Assembly (NCBI GenBank): GCA_043755815.1 | Contig: JAYUSF010000224.1 | Coordinates: 20,294-84,293, forward strand | Source: CAIWAH01 sp043755815 | Lineage (GTDB): Bacteria > Verrucomicrobiota > Verrucomicrobiia > Limisphaerales > UBA9464 | DNA length: 64,000 nucleotides | Direction: 5' to 3' | Shown: one piece after another, positions 18,101 to 26,469 of the stretch | Position numbering within the stretch: the stretch's first letter is position 1 | Layout of the letters: every line of letters starts with the position of its first letter | Notes under the pieces: generated by a model | Told to the model about the DNA's origin: nothing | Databases searched by the model: none | Seen by the model: the letters and a program-made list of their open reading frames with translations, nothing else | Translations under genes and position numbers: made by a program

Positions 18101-21100
18101 TCGGAAAGCTCGACGCTGGCGGTCCGTTTGCCGAAATACGGCGGCGTCATGGCCAGCGGGATGGTGACCGTGGCCGTGGTTTCGCCCGCCGCGAAGGACA
18201 CTTCCAAGTCACCCGCCGGGAAATCAACTCCCGACCGGGCTGTGCCATCCAAAATCCGAAGCCGAACCGTGGTCGCCTTGGCGGGATTTGCCCGACGAAT
18301 CAATGGAACTACCAGCCGTCCCGACAATTTGGCCGCCGCCAACACTTGCCGTTCGAACTCAATTCCCGGGCTTCGCGGCCTGAAGCGCGCGAGGTTGTAA
18401 AGCGGCACTCCGTTCACCGATGAAAACGGTCCCGTCATCGCCACATCACCATCGGGCAGTGCAAACAACTTCTCCACCGTCCGGTCGGCGCCAGGCCAAA
18501 CCGAGAAATTGGGATCTAACTGACCGTCGGACCGCAGCACGGCATAGTTCCCGCATGCTTGCCCGTTGAAGTTCGTGAACGTGCCGGCGACCAAAATGCG
18601 TTCCCCAGGCAAAGCCACCCACGCTTGGATCTTGTCTTGGTTCGTCTGAAATTGACCGTATTCGCCCACAACTTGGAACGGCCGAGGCTGGACAAACCCA
18701 CTCGGTGCGAAATCCGTATCAAGCGTCCCGTTCGAGAGCAACCGGGCTAATCCCCGCCGTGGCTGTCCATCAAACCGCTCAAAGGCGCCGGCAAGGAGAA
18801 TCTTCCCGTCGGCTTGGACCTTTACCATGGAAACCTCTCCATCCGGACCACCTCCAACTGCAAACGAAGAATCGAGCGTGCCGTCCGGAAGAAAGCGAGC
18901 CACCGAGGCTGCGGGCAGTGTTCCGACTCTGGCAAAAGATCCCGCGATCACGATCTTCCCGTCGGCCTGCTGTTGCACAGCCCCTGACGTTCCACGAAGA
19001 GTCCGGGTTCTGACTGAACTGGTTGGTTCCAAATTCTTGTTGAACGAGCTAAGGAGATAGCCAAACGCCCAAATCCGCAAACCGCCTTCCGCCCCCAGGA
19101 AGGCGGTGCCCCAGGCTCCCCCTTGGTGTTTCGTTTCTTCGGACCTCAAATAGTCGGAGACAGTGAACGTTACGCGTGAACCATCGAACCGCCACGAACT
19201 CCAACCATTGTCCTGCAACACATACGCTCCACCATCCGGTCGCATGACAATTTGCTTGGCCGCGCCACCCGTCAGTGACCACCGCCAGTCCCGTTCTCCG
19301 TCGGGCAAAAAGCGCAACCCATTCCCGTAGAGGTTTCCCGCGGCATCTACGCCGTCCAGTCGGAAGCTTTCAAAGCTGTTGGTCGCCTGAGTCGGCATCA
19401 ACTGGGTCACCAACCCAGGACCGTCGTCATCGCATGCTTGAAGATGAAACTCCGACGTCACCCCGGGTCGCAACGGACCCAAGGTTTCCAGGGCCAGAAC
19501 CAGATCCCGAGGCACATTGGCAACCCGGTCATTGCGAAGGGCAAGATCAACCGTGAACGTCTGCCCCAGTTCCAAAGCGATTTCCATCGGCAAAAGCGAG
19601 GGCTCAGCGAGCACCGATGCATCCCCCCCCGCTATTTTGAGTCTGCCCCTGAGGGTATTGGTGCCCGGCCCGAAACGCCGCACCTCCACCCGGACGCTCC
19701 CATTTCCCTCGTTTACAGTTTGAGTTCGACTCGTCCCGTTTGTTGCCCAATTGGCCCCGGCAAAAACCAGCCCAGTCTCATCATCTGCCAAGCTGAACCT
19801 CAATCTTTGCGACCCATCAAACGCTGGCCCTCCAACCGGATAAAAAAGTTCGACGGTCAGAGTTTTTGACGGGTCAAACAGCGCGTCATCCCGCAGTTGA
19901 ATTTGAAACCCTGCCTCCCGCTGACCGATATCGAAATGGAGCTCCCCAACCGCTGGCGCATAATCCTGTCCCGGCACCGCAGTTCCACTGAATCTGTAGC
20001 GGACGGACGCTTCGCTGTTGGTCACCCCGGTTCGAACCACCGATAGGGATATGGTGGCATTGGTTTCGGACAATGGATCATAGGATTGGAACCGAGAACT
20101 CTGCGCGAACTGAAACATCCCGAAAGGCTTGTCATCGTTGATCCGAACCGTGACCTCGGATGGGAAAGCCAGGACGCCGCCCTGGGCCGGCAATAGCCTG
20201 AGGCCAAAGTGATTGTTTAGCTCCTGCCGTTGGTTACGCACCGCAATCGACGTCTCGGCATAACTTTGACCGTTGGTAAAATGCAAGGTCCCCGATTTCG
20301 GCACGGTCAAACTCGAATCCACCAGGGGGAACGTCTCGAACTCGACCGTCGCTTCACCCAGCAGGCTGTTGCGACGGACCACCCCAAATCTGAACAGTCC
20401 ATTCGTTGCCATGGTTATCCACCTGCTTGGGGCGGCCGGCCCAAAGATTTTGCCCAGCCCGAACGAACTTCCCACCTTATCCGGTTTGAGCAACACCGGC
20501 ACAATGCCCGGACTCAGGATTCCGTTTACGCTAACTCCTTCGCCGGCGCCGATCCACGCGTGCTCACCGTTTGCCGCGAACATTCCTTCCTCCAGCGCCC
20601 GAGACGAATAGTCCAGTTGGGCCACGGAAAACGAAGGGTCGGGCAGGCCATCGGCATTCAAGCGACGAAAAACCACCGGGCCATCGGCTGTGAAAGGGGC
20701 TGCAATTTTGTGGCTCAGCAATACCCCTCCGTCAAAAAGTCTAAAGGCCGAAACAATCCGGGACGATCCGGGCCATGCATTGGTTACGGCAAGCGTTCCA
20801 GGCCGGATGCGTAGATCCAAATCCAGCTTGGTGATGGTCATGGTGAGGTTGGTCGGGCGCGCTTCACTCCACCAACTGTTGAGCATCAGAAAGCCGACTT
20901 CGCCATCAGCCAAAAGTCGCGGATTATTAAGAGTATCCGGCAGATGGAACCCCGGCTGATAATGACCATCAGGACCAAGAAGGATCGCCTGCAAGTTGGT
21001 TTTCACTCCGTTCACAAAACGCCCTAAGAGAAGCAGCGACCCGTTGGGGAGGGGTTGTAGGCGATCGATTTCTGATGAACGGAAGAATTGGTGCAAATCC

Positions 21101-21711
21101 GGCATGAACGTGCGGTCAAGGCGACCATCTTCCTGCCAGCGGCTTACCCATCGTGGAATTGAGTTGGTTTGAGGAACTGAGCCGCCAACAATTCGATAGA
21201 TCCTATGCCGTCGATCCACCCGCTGCTCGCTATTGAGACCATCCTGCGTGAAAATGTAGGGGTTCCCGGTCCAAATGCTTTCAAATTCGAATCCTGGGTC
21301 TACTTGACCGTCCGCAAGCATACGCACAGCGAGAGTTCGTTTCCCACGCGCAGGCAGATTCGGCTCAAAAATCAGCATCCTGCCGTCGGGAAGCGGCACT
21401 AGTTGTCTTGCTCCTTTGGCAATTTCGTTGGGTGCGACAAAACTGGCATCCACGGTTCCATCCTGATTCAGCCGGACCAGACCGTGCCGTTCAAACCCAT
21501 TCCATAGGTCGAAGTAGCCGGCGATTAGCAACTTTCCCTCAAGCGTGCCAACAGCCGCCGTCGGGTGTTGGTAGAAGGAATCGCTCAACAACTTTGGGAA
21601 GATGCCCTCCCTCAGATCAACTGCGCCCTGTTGGGCGGAAACCCGCAGCACGCTGGCGATCAAAACGCCGAGCAGTAGCCGGATCATCCAGCAATGCCCC
21701 GGATGATTCAT
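15112..21711 (-). CDS. Giant secreted delta-60 repeat / Calx-beta protein
   Basis: A protein of about 2,199 residues. ATG at 21711 gives a signal peptide (MIRLLLGVLIASVLRVSAQQ); an ATG at 21735 is also possible and no ribosome-binding site decides. Most of the chain is delta-60 repeats, the beta-propeller-like pattern L-P-D-G-K-x-x-V-G-G-x-F ... R-L-N-x-D-G-T-x-D-x-x-F (for example VQADGKILLAGAFERFDG, LARLLSNGTLDTDF). They alternate with at least four Calx-beta regions (SVRYRFSGTAVPGQDYAPAV, LRILDGTARSGVDFPAGDL, RVRTQGGSAQPGTDYVPIDQ). An Ig-like segment and the C-terminal block YRLEQSMDMATWDLV ... QFFRLKVQ close it. It is likely a surface or extracellular adhesin-like protein. It has no PEP-CTERM tail, so export to the surface would use another route. 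Confidence 0.85.
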   Translation of the reverse strand: MNHPGHCWMIRLLLGVLIASVLRVSAQQGAVDLREGIFPKLLSDSFYQHPTAAVGTLEGKLLIAGYFDLWNGFERHGLVRLNQDGTVDASFVAPNEIAKGARQLVPLPDGRMLIFEPNLPARGKRTLAVRMLADGQVDPGFEFESIWTGNPYIFTQDGLNSEQRVDRRHRIYRIVGGSVPQTNSIPRWVSRWQEDGRLDRTFMPDLHQFFRSSEIDRLQPLPNGSLLLLGRFVNGVKTNLQAILLGPDGHYQPGFHLPDTLNNPRLLADGEVGFLMLNSWWSEARPTNLTMTITKLDLDLRIRPGTLAVTNAWPGSSRIVSAFRLFDGGVLLSHKIAAPFTADGPVVFRRLNADGLPDPSFSVAQLDYSSRALEEGMFAANGEHAWIGAGEGVSVNGILSPGIVPVLLKPDKVGSSFGLGKIFGPAAPSRWITMATNGLFRFGVVRRNSLLGEATVEFETFPLVDSSLTVPKSGTLHFTNGQSYAETSIAVRNQRQELNNHFGLRLLPAQGGVLAFPSEVTVRINDDKPFGMFQFAQSSRFQSYDPLSETNATISLSVVRTGVTNSEASVRYRFSGTAVPGQDYAPAVGELHFDIGQREAGFQIQLRDDALFDPSKTLTVELFYPVGGPAFDGSQRLRFSLADDETGLVFAGANWATNGTSRTQTVNEGNGSVRVEVRRFGPGTNTLRGRLKIAGGDASVLAEPSLLPMEIALELGQTFTVDLALRNDRVANVPRDLVLALETLGPLRPGVTSEFHLQACDDDGPGLVTQLMPTQATNSFESFRLDGVDAAGNLYGNGLRFLPDGERDWRWSLTGGAAKQIVMRPDGGAYVLQDNGWSSWRFDGSRVTFTVSDYLRSEETKHQGGAWGTAFLGAEGGLRIWAFGYLLSSFNKNLEPTSSVRTRTLRGTSGAVQQQADGKIVIAGSFARVGTLPAASVARFLPDGTLDSSFAVGGGPDGEVSMVKVQADGKILLAGAFERFDGQPRRGLARLLSNGTLDTDFAPSGFVQPRPFQVVGEYGQFQTNQDKIQAWVALPGERILVAGTFTNFNGQACGNYAVLRSDGQLDPNFSVWPGADRTVEKLFALPDGDVAMTGPFSSVNGVPLYNLARFRPRSPGIEFERQVLAAAKLSGRLVVPLIRRANPAKATTVRLRILDGTARSGVDFPAGDLEVSFAAGETTATVTIPLAMTPPYFGKRTASVELSDPDAIDSGGKQRAVLQIYGEGAATLEPTPNWAPNEFYEVRQLVPREDGSWLAVGRTKSMPWEVLRLFPDGSLDREWRVERPDPYYPTNQVGALAALPGGKTLVGGLSVWNHNTTFPVIRLLADGQVDQSFRGRFLDNFNGSVRSMAVLPNGRFYVAGSGSTRLARRLASGSPDDSFPDPFSGYPYWLPPVTDALSLQGDGMLYGGAYIPSFNAWDGLWPIFRLRPGGNLDKSFQPHVFGEVRCFARHSDGSMLVGGWLDALPTGQGRFGVAWITLSGNWWEGGSVPTDGHVHALLPAPDGKYWIGGSFSEVHGVKRPGLARLNADLSLDTSWDLGEGIIGSVRALGLLPHGGLLVGGQFDLVDGLRLSGLVRLRGSEDPGRIEFAESTAFAREGDAEALVKIRRVGGGSGTMRVRVRTQGGSAQPGTDYVPIDQVLEFPDSGWRDQVVRVPMLGNPAHTGIRALGLQLSTENPAAVLGELSQSQILIEDEAVGVLALDQPAVTGLPRASLVTLPDGSFVTRGTNAGQLIRIKSDGDVDLEFAFSAGHADVQVLAALPDGKLIAGAQGKFVIPLPGGGTTNLVRLFPDGRIDPTFRCAGIQDGADLRVLALADGRLLVAGQLITRLERDGSADADFRCPLLQSYCWAKAPDGRILVSGTQGRDGTSIAGVWRLREYGALEVPPLATVGVIGAGQWVSAMAVQSDGRVIVAGQFSKVNGVACPSLARLWPDGTVDSGFDSRAVDGSQIYHVAVAPDGMIYVGGGYVRRDDDGFWLLARFLPNGRLDPHFSPVLPTDFPQVSALAWRPGGDLLVGGQFNGLSPARKVLRIALPGPKPTAVDLQLISDKTEFAPGELVTLVARAMDSDSVIRRIELRENRLQTIALTNSPEGRFSVRLAEIGSHELTALAVDVDGRQTASQSIIVRVRDPETALIAGVVRQGEQLRLQVTGDAGRTYRLEQSMDMATWDLVSVTTASSGSFELLTPVISPARQFFRLKVQ

Positions 21712-21901
21712 GGGGCGTGAACGGTTTGGGTCCATAATCGTTGGATGGGTTGTAGCTGACGACTCGACCAAGCCGAGATTGCAGTTGGGCAAACGGGGAA
21801 CTGGACGAGTTGACAATTGTTCCCTCAGACGAGTCAAGGCGCTTGCCGCTTCGCCCTTCCCCGATCCCACCCGCTCCCCTACGGTCCGCGCCGCTTTTCG
21901 T

Positions 21902-23116
21902 ATGGCCACCATCAAACCGTTTGCCGCCCTCCGTCCGCAGCCCCAGCTCGCCGCGCAGATCTGTGAGCTACCTTACGACGTAATGTCGTCCGAAGAGGCC
22001 CGCGAGATCGCCCGGGGCAATCCGCTCAGCTTCCTGCACGTCAGCAAGCCGGAGATCGACCTGCCGCCCGGCACCGACCTCTATTCGGCGCCCGTTTACG
22101 CCAAGGGTGCCGAGAACTTCGCCGCGCTCATCGCCCAAGGCGCCCTGAAGCAGGATGCCCAGCCCGCCATTTATCTCTACCGCCAGATCATGGGCGGCCA
22201 TGCCCAGACCGGCCTCGTCGCGGCGGCGAGCTGCCAGGAATATCTCGACGGCAGCATCAAAAAGCATGAATTCACCCGGCCCGACAAGGAGGACGACCGC
22301 GTCCGCCACATCGAGACGCTGAATTCGCAGACCGGACCGGTGTTCCTCACCTACCGGGCCGAGGCCGCGCTCGACACCTTCGTCGCCCAACGCACCGCGC
22401 AGGCGCCCGCCGTGGATTTCACCGCGAAGGATGGCGTCCGCCACACTGCCTGGGTGGTGGCCGACGCCGAAGGACTGGCCTTCATCGAGGGCGCCTTCGC
22501 GAAGATTTCCTGCCTCTACATCGCCGATGGGCATCATCGCAGCGCGGCGGCAGGACGCGTCTTTCAGTCGCGGAAGGGCGCCGGCCACAGCGCGCGGTTT
22601 CTCACGGTCATCTTTCCGCACAACCAGATGCAGATCCTGCCCTACAACCGCGTGTTGAAGGATCTGAACGGCCATTCGCCCGAACAGTTGCGGCAGAAGC
22701 TCGCCGAAGTCTTCGAGATCGTGGTGCCGGGTTCCGCCAAGCCCGCCAGCAAACATGAACTCGGGTTCTACTTCGGCGGCCAGTGGAGCACGCTGCGGTT
22801 CAAGGCGGCGTTGACCGGCGTGAGCGACCCCATCGAACGCCTCGACGTGACGTTGCTCCAAAAGCACGTCCTCGCCCCGCTCTTCGGCATCGACGATCCG
22901 CGCACGAGCAAGCGCATCAACTTTGTCGGCGGCATTCGCGGCACCGCGGAGCTGGAGAAGCTCGTGGACGGCGGCGAATACGCCTGCGCGTTCTCGATGT
23001 TTCCGACGAGCATCGTGGACCTGATGACCATCGCCGACGCCGGGGGCATCATGCCGCCCAAGAGCACCTGGTTTGAGCCCAAGCTCCGCGACGCAATGTT
23101 CTGCCACCAGATTTGA
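21902..23116 (+). CDS. DUF1015-family protein
   Basis: A 404-residue cytoplasmic protein matching DUF1015 over its whole length: the N-terminal IKPFAALRP, PYDVMSSEEAREIARGNPLSFLHV, the central YIADGHHRSAAA motif and NRVLKDLNG. The GHHR motif resembles the phosphotransfer loop of ParB-like and SerK serine kinases; some DUF1015 members have been described as free-serine kinases, which I recall but cannot verify here. The ATG at 21902 is the family start. It is divergent from the giant secreted protein and convergent with the prepilin-like gene. Confidence 0.85.
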   Translation: MATIKPFAALRPQPQLAAQICELPYDVMSSEEAREIARGNPLSFLHVSKPEIDLPPGTDLYSAPVYAKGAENFAALIAQGALKQDAQPAIYLYRQIMGGHAQTGLVAAASCQEYLDGSIKKHEFTRPDKEDDRVRHIETLNSQTGPVFLTYRAEAALDTFVAQRTAQAPAVDFTAKDGVRHTAWVVADAEGLAFIEGAFAKISCLYIADGHHRSAAAGRVFQSRKGAGHSARFLTVIFPHNQMQILPYNRVLKDLNGHSPEQLRQKLAEVFEIVVPGSAKPASKHELGFYFGGQWSTLRFKAALTGVSDPIERLDVTLLQKHVLAPLFGIDDPRTSKRINFVGGIRGTAELEKLVDGGEYACAFSMFPTSIVDLMTIADAGGIMPPKSTWFEPKLRDAMFCHQI

Positions 23117-23147
23117 GGCGGCCACGAATTCGCGGCCGGCCATGAAA

Positions 23148-23202
23148 CTGTGGGCGGGTTGCCCCGCAACCCGCAGCGGTCTCCGGGGGAAACCGCCCAC
23201 AG
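23148..23202. repeat. Palindromic repeat, family A, copy 1
   Basis: An imperfect palindrome bounded by CTGTGGGCGG and CCGCCCACAG, with inner GGTTGCCCCGCAACC and CTCCGGGGGA hairpins. Nearly the same sequence lies at 39576-39630, and a reversed, more divergent copy at 62494-62548. This copy lies between the convergent stops of the DUF1015 and prepilin-like genes, where such REP-like elements often collect. It has no T run, so it is listed as a repeat and not a terminator. Confidence 0.8.
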
Positions 23203-23238
23203 CTTCAGACCAGGCGGCGCGTCCGCGAGCACTGCCGG

Positions 23239-24015
23239 TTAGGGAACAACCACGGCGTTCCGTAGCCGGCCGATCGTTTCGCCGGGAAGGCGCGCGTCGA
23301 GCGAACCGGCTTCCGCCCGCTCCGGTCCGACGTGGCCATCGGCGAACCACACCTGCGCCGCCTGCCGATGACGAAAGTGAACCGTCGCGCCGAGCGGGTT
23401 GGTGTCGAAGAAGTAGAACTCCTCCAACATCGGCTGCTCGGGCGAGGCGGGCGGCTGGAAGTCGTTCACCTGACCGCCATCCGTGAAGCCAGCGAGTTCG
23501 CTGGGCCGGCGAAAGGCGGCGGGAGCGAGCCCGGCTTGGCCGCGCGGCCCCAGCAGCAGGTTGTAGGCATAACCATAGGCCGCGCCCCGGGCCTTCGCCT
23601 TGAACCGGGCGGAGCAGCGATTGAGCGACGGGCAGGTTTCCACGCCCTTCCCCTGCAGATACGGCCAGAGAGCGCCCTGCGTCAGGTCGAACTCACGCTG
23701 ACCTTCCGCGCCGTCGGCGAGCCAACCGAACCAGTAGCGCCAACCGCCGTTCGTGCGGCCCGTCCGTTCGCTGAAGGCGCGTCCGTGATCGTCCCAATAC
23801 ATCTGCGTGGCGAGGCCGAGTTGCCGCAGGTTGGAAACGCAGCGGGAGGAGTGGGCCGACTCGCGCGCCCGGGCGAGGGCGGGCAGGAGCAGGCCGGCAA
23901 GCAGCGCAAGGATGGCCACGACCACGAGCAGTTCGACGAGCGTGAAACCGCGGCAAAGTGCCCCCAAGGGCAACGCCGTTTTCCACGCCGGGCCGCTGTT
24001 CGCGCTCGCTTTCAT
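23239..24015 (-). CDS. Prepilin-like protein (DUF1559-type H-x9-DG pseudopilin)
   Basis: A 258-residue protein with a type IV prepilin leader: basic N-terminus, cleavage site GFTLVELL with the +5 Glu, then a hydrophobic stretch ending LLPALARARE. The C-terminal part carries the verrucomicrobial/planctomycete motif HFRHRQAAQVWFADGHV. After cleavage it would be assembled or displayed by a type II/IV-like apparatus. The ATG at 24015 overlaps the stop of the upstream chimera (ATGA), making it the third gene of the cobalamin-riboswitch operon. Confidence 0.88.
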   Translation of the reverse strand: MKASANSGPAWKTALPLGALCRGFTLVELLVVVAILALLAGLLLPALARARESAHSSRCVSNLRQLGLATQMYWDDHGRAFSERTGRTNGGWRYWFGWLADGAEGQREFDLTQGALWPYLQGKGVETCPSLNRCSARFKAKARGAAYGYAYNLLLGPRGQAGLAPAAFRRPSELAGFTDGGQVNDFQPPASPEQPMLEEFYFFDTNPLGATVHFRHRQAAQVWFADGHVGPERAEAGSLDARLPGETIGRLRNAVVVP

Positions 24016-25469
24016 TCGCGCCCGGCCTTCACCCGGTAGAATTGCTGGCGGAACAAGGCCTCGCGCAGATCGGGCAACACCAGCACCCCGCCGGTCCCGA
24101 GTTCGCTCGCGATCGCCGACCATCCTTGCAGGTCGCCGCTGGCTTCGAGCGTGTAACGCCAGCCCTTGAGGCTCGCACACCTCACCTCACCCTGGCCCGC
24201 CAGCGTCACCCGGCCAATCGGCGTGGGCGGCAGTTCCAATACGACTTTGTCCAGGGAACCGCGCGCCAGGAGCGAGTCGCTCAGCGACGTGGCCTCGTTC
24301 CACACCATCACCGCAAAGGCGTCCAGTTCGAAGCTGCCAAACGTGTCCGGCAGGCGAAGCGGATACAGCGCCACCGCTTCCCCGCCCGTCGATAGCGTCG
24401 GCGTGACCGTGCGGGTGGAGGCACGGTATTCGAGGCGGATCCGGAACGTGGTGTTGGTGGCCGGTTCCACCGGAAAGGTGAAGCTGGCCGCCACCTTGCC
24501 GGCGGAATCCCAAGTGATCACCGAGATCGTCGGGTCCACGACTCCGAAGCCGGGAATTTCGCCGGTCGGAAACCAGGTGAACTCCAACGTGTCCTTCGCG
24601 CGACCGGCGCCACGGAGGTAGCTGTTGGTAAGCGCCCGTTGCAGGTTCAGGAAACCGAGCGACAACGGCATCGCGCCCGGACGGTTCGCCCGGACGCCGC
24701 CGAGCACTTCGGCCATCGTGAGGTCAAACGAGACCGCGAAATCGTCGGCCGCGGTAAGGCTGGCGGGCAGCGGCAGCGCGAAGAAGCTGTGGGGATTGGC
24801 GGTGTCCCACGTCACGTCGAGGCGTTGGCTGGTCGCATCCCAGCGGAAGAGATTGGTGTTCCCGTGGGCCTCCCAACCGCGCTGCGCGGGATCGGTGGCG
24901 AAGTCCTCGGTCAGCGTCTCAGCGGCACCGGGCTGGGCGAACCAGAGCAGGAAAAGCAAAAGGCTCAATTGGCCGAGAAGCGCGCCAGAATTTACCAGCC
25001 TGGAACCGGCGCCATTTGGCTCCGCAGATACGATCACCGACGGCTGCGGGGCATCCGCCACCGTTTTTGAGTTTCCCGTTTTGATTTCCGGCTTAGCCCA
25101 CGGGCAATGCCGGCAGCCGGAGTCGCAGCAATACCCGCGACGGCGATGATAGGCCTCGGTAAAGACCACGAAGCCGGTGGCGGCGTCGAAATAGAAATCG
25201 CCCGCGCCGGGTTTGGGCGGCCGACGACGGCGGAGGGCGGCTTCCACGCAACTGCGGCAGATGCAGGCGCGGTTGCGCGCCCCTTCCGGCACCTGCGCCA
25301 GGAGCTCATCCGGAAAGGTCATGGCTTCGCACCAGCAGGGCCCCTTGTAGGCCGCGCTGGTGCAAAGCTGGCAGTCATTCGGGGCGCCGCACAGCTGACA
25401 GCACGAAGCCGGGCACGCGCCACCACAACCCAAGGGAGCCGGGGCGGAAATCGAGGGAACCGGGTTCAT
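24012..25469 (-). CDS. Chimera: CWC/DUF5522 cysteine-rich module plus exported beta-sandwich protein
   Basis: A 485-residue uninterrupted reading frame with two unlike halves. Residues about 15-75 are a cysteine-rich CWC domain (CQLCGAPNDCQLC, GPCWCEAM, NRACICRSC). Residues 90-124 are a DUF5522 domain (GFVVFTEAYHRRRGYCC then GCRHCPW). Both look metal-binding and are usually found in a small cytoplasmic protein. After a linker comes a hydrophobic span (about 162-178, ending FAQPGAAE) that looks like a signal peptide or anchor. A LamG-like beta-sandwich follows, then the block YTLEASGDLQGWSAI ... QFYRVKAG. No ATG or GTG start precedes the hydrophobic span, so the fusion seems real. It is the middle gene of the operon; the upstream gap is 21 bases. 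Confidence 0.75.
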   Translation of the reverse strand: MNPVPSISAPAPLGCGGACPASCCQLCGAPNDCQLCTSAAYKGPCWCEAMTFPDELLAQVPEGARNRACICRSCVEAALRRRRPPKPGAGDFYFDAATGFVVFTEAYHRRRGYCCDSGCRHCPWAKPEIKTGNSKTVADAPQPSVIVSAEPNGAGSRLVNSGALLGQLSLLLFLLWFAQPGAAETLTEDFATDPAQRGWEAHGNTNLFRWDATSQRLDVTWDTANPHSFFALPLPASLTAADDFAVSFDLTMAEVLGGVRANRPGAMPLSLGFLNLQRALTNSYLRGAGRAKDTLEFTWFPTGEIPGFGVVDPTISVITWDSAGKVAASFTFPVEPATNTTFRIRLEYRASTRTVTPTLSTGGEAVALYPLRLPDTFGSFELDAFAVMVWNEATSLSDSLLARGSLDKVVLELPPTPIGRVTLAGQGEVRCASLKGWRYTLEASGDLQGWSAIASELGTGGVLVLPDLREALFRQQFYRVKAGRE

Positions 25470-25490
25470 GGAGTCACGCGCGCGGGCGGT

Positions 25491-26357
25491 TCAACGAGGC
25501 TGGCCCTTGGATCGGCGGGGGCCGGCGCCGAGCAACACGCCAAGGCCGGCGCTGAACAGGGCCCAGGTGGCCGGTTCCGGCACGGCGGTCACGGCCGAGA
25601 AGCCATCCATCTCCGCCTTACCAGACAGCACGTCGATTCGGACGTAGCTGATCTCCGGAAGCGTGACGCCCAGTCCACCGCCATCCCGGGCCCAGGCGAG
25701 GTCGTAGCCGATGCCACCGCCACTGCCCGCATAGAGGGCGCGGATTTCGGTCAGCGATTTGCCCGCAAAGCTGGGTCCGGTCAGCGCCGGATTGACCGGC
25801 AGGCCGAAGCTGCCCTGGCCATCGACGGGATAAAGCCCCTCCACCTTGGGCGCGAGCCCGGGGTCGAGGGTGAAGTAGGTAAGGCCGTCCGCACTCACGG
25901 AAACGCGCGTGGCGCCCGTCTGGGCGCCGAACAGCGAGCCATCCGTGGCGGGGGTCCCGATGAAATTGAAGTTCGCGTCAAAGTCGTTCGTGACGATGAA
26001 ACCGGCGCCGCCAAAGATCTGGAAATCGAGCCCGAACGGATTCGCCGCCTCGTTCCGGATCGGCGTGGAAAAGCTGACCGTCAGCGAGCCGCCGGTGCCG
26101 AGGGAGAGCAACTGGTCACGGGTGTAAGGCGGCGCCAACGGGTCCACCGGGCCGCCGAACTGGCCGGGGGTGACGCGGCTGGGTTCGCCGAGCACGGCGG
26201 CCGTCTGGTTGTAAGGCAGGCCGCTGCCGAACTCGGTCGCAAAGCCGGTGCCTGGCGTGTAGCTGACAACCCCGGTGGCGTATTGGGCGTGCGCCGCAAG
26301 GGCGGACGCAAGCAGCGCGACGCCCAAGACAAGGCGGCGCAAGGATGACTGATTCAT
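25491..26357 (-). CDS. PEP-CTERM surface protein under cobalamin riboswitch
   Basis: A 288-residue exported protein. It has a signal peptide (RRLVLGVALLASALAAHAQ), a beta-rich middle and a full PEP-CTERM tail: AVPEPATWALFSAGLGVLLG followed by a basic end (PRRSKG). The tail is the substrate of exosortases such as those at 1076 and 2783. The middle contains SLTVSFSTPIRNEAANPFGLD and TRVSVSADGLTYFTL, like cell-surface proteins of unknown function; no known corrinoid-binding motif is recognised. It is the first gene after the cobalamin riboswitch, so vitamin B12 probably represses it. It heads an operon with the chimera and the prepilin-like gene. Confidence 0.88.
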   Translation of the reverse strand: MNQSSLRRLVLGVALLASALAAHAQYATGVVSYTPGTGFATEFGSGLPYNQTAAVLGEPSRVTPGQFGGPVDPLAPPYTRDQLLSLGTGGSLTVSFSTPIRNEAANPFGLDFQIFGGAGFIVTNDFDANFNFIGTPATDGSLFGAQTGATRVSVSADGLTYFTLDPGLAPKVEGLYPVDGQGSFGLPVNPALTGPSFAGKSLTEIRALYAGSGGGIGYDLAWARDGGGLGVTLPEISYVRIDVLSGKAEMDGFSAVTAVPEPATWALFSAGLGVLLGAGPRRSKGQPR

Positions 26358-26366
26358 GACTGATCT

Positions 26367-26400
26367 GTGGTTCCGAACCACGCGCGTTCCACACGCGTGG
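26367..26400 (-). promoter_or_regulatory. Two overlapping, mutually exclusive hairpins before the PEP-CTERM start
   Basis: On the minus strand, CCACGCG...CGCGTGG (26378-26400) and GTGGTT...AACCAC (26367-26381) share the GTGG at 26378-26381, so only one can form at a time. The nearer one ends ten bases before the ATG and would mask the ribosome-binding region. No clear Shine-Dalgarno is seen. A role in the riboswitch output is an inference. Confidence 0.4.
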
Positions 26401-26469
26401 CGGTTGGGTGTCCAGGAGACCAGTGCAGGGGGATGGAGTTTGCAGGCGGCGGACGCGACGCCTCGGCCG

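Noticed and set aside
23148..23202. Hairpin between convergent genes as a Rho-independent terminator
   Set aside because: There is no T run on either strand, and near copies lie at 39576 and 62494, so a dispersed palindrome explains it better.
25000..25090. Frameshift or missed stop between the cysteine-rich module and the exported part
   Set aside because: The frame is continuous, with normal codon use on both sides, and no ATG or GTG restart lies before the hydrophobic span; kept as a fusion, with the doubt noted.
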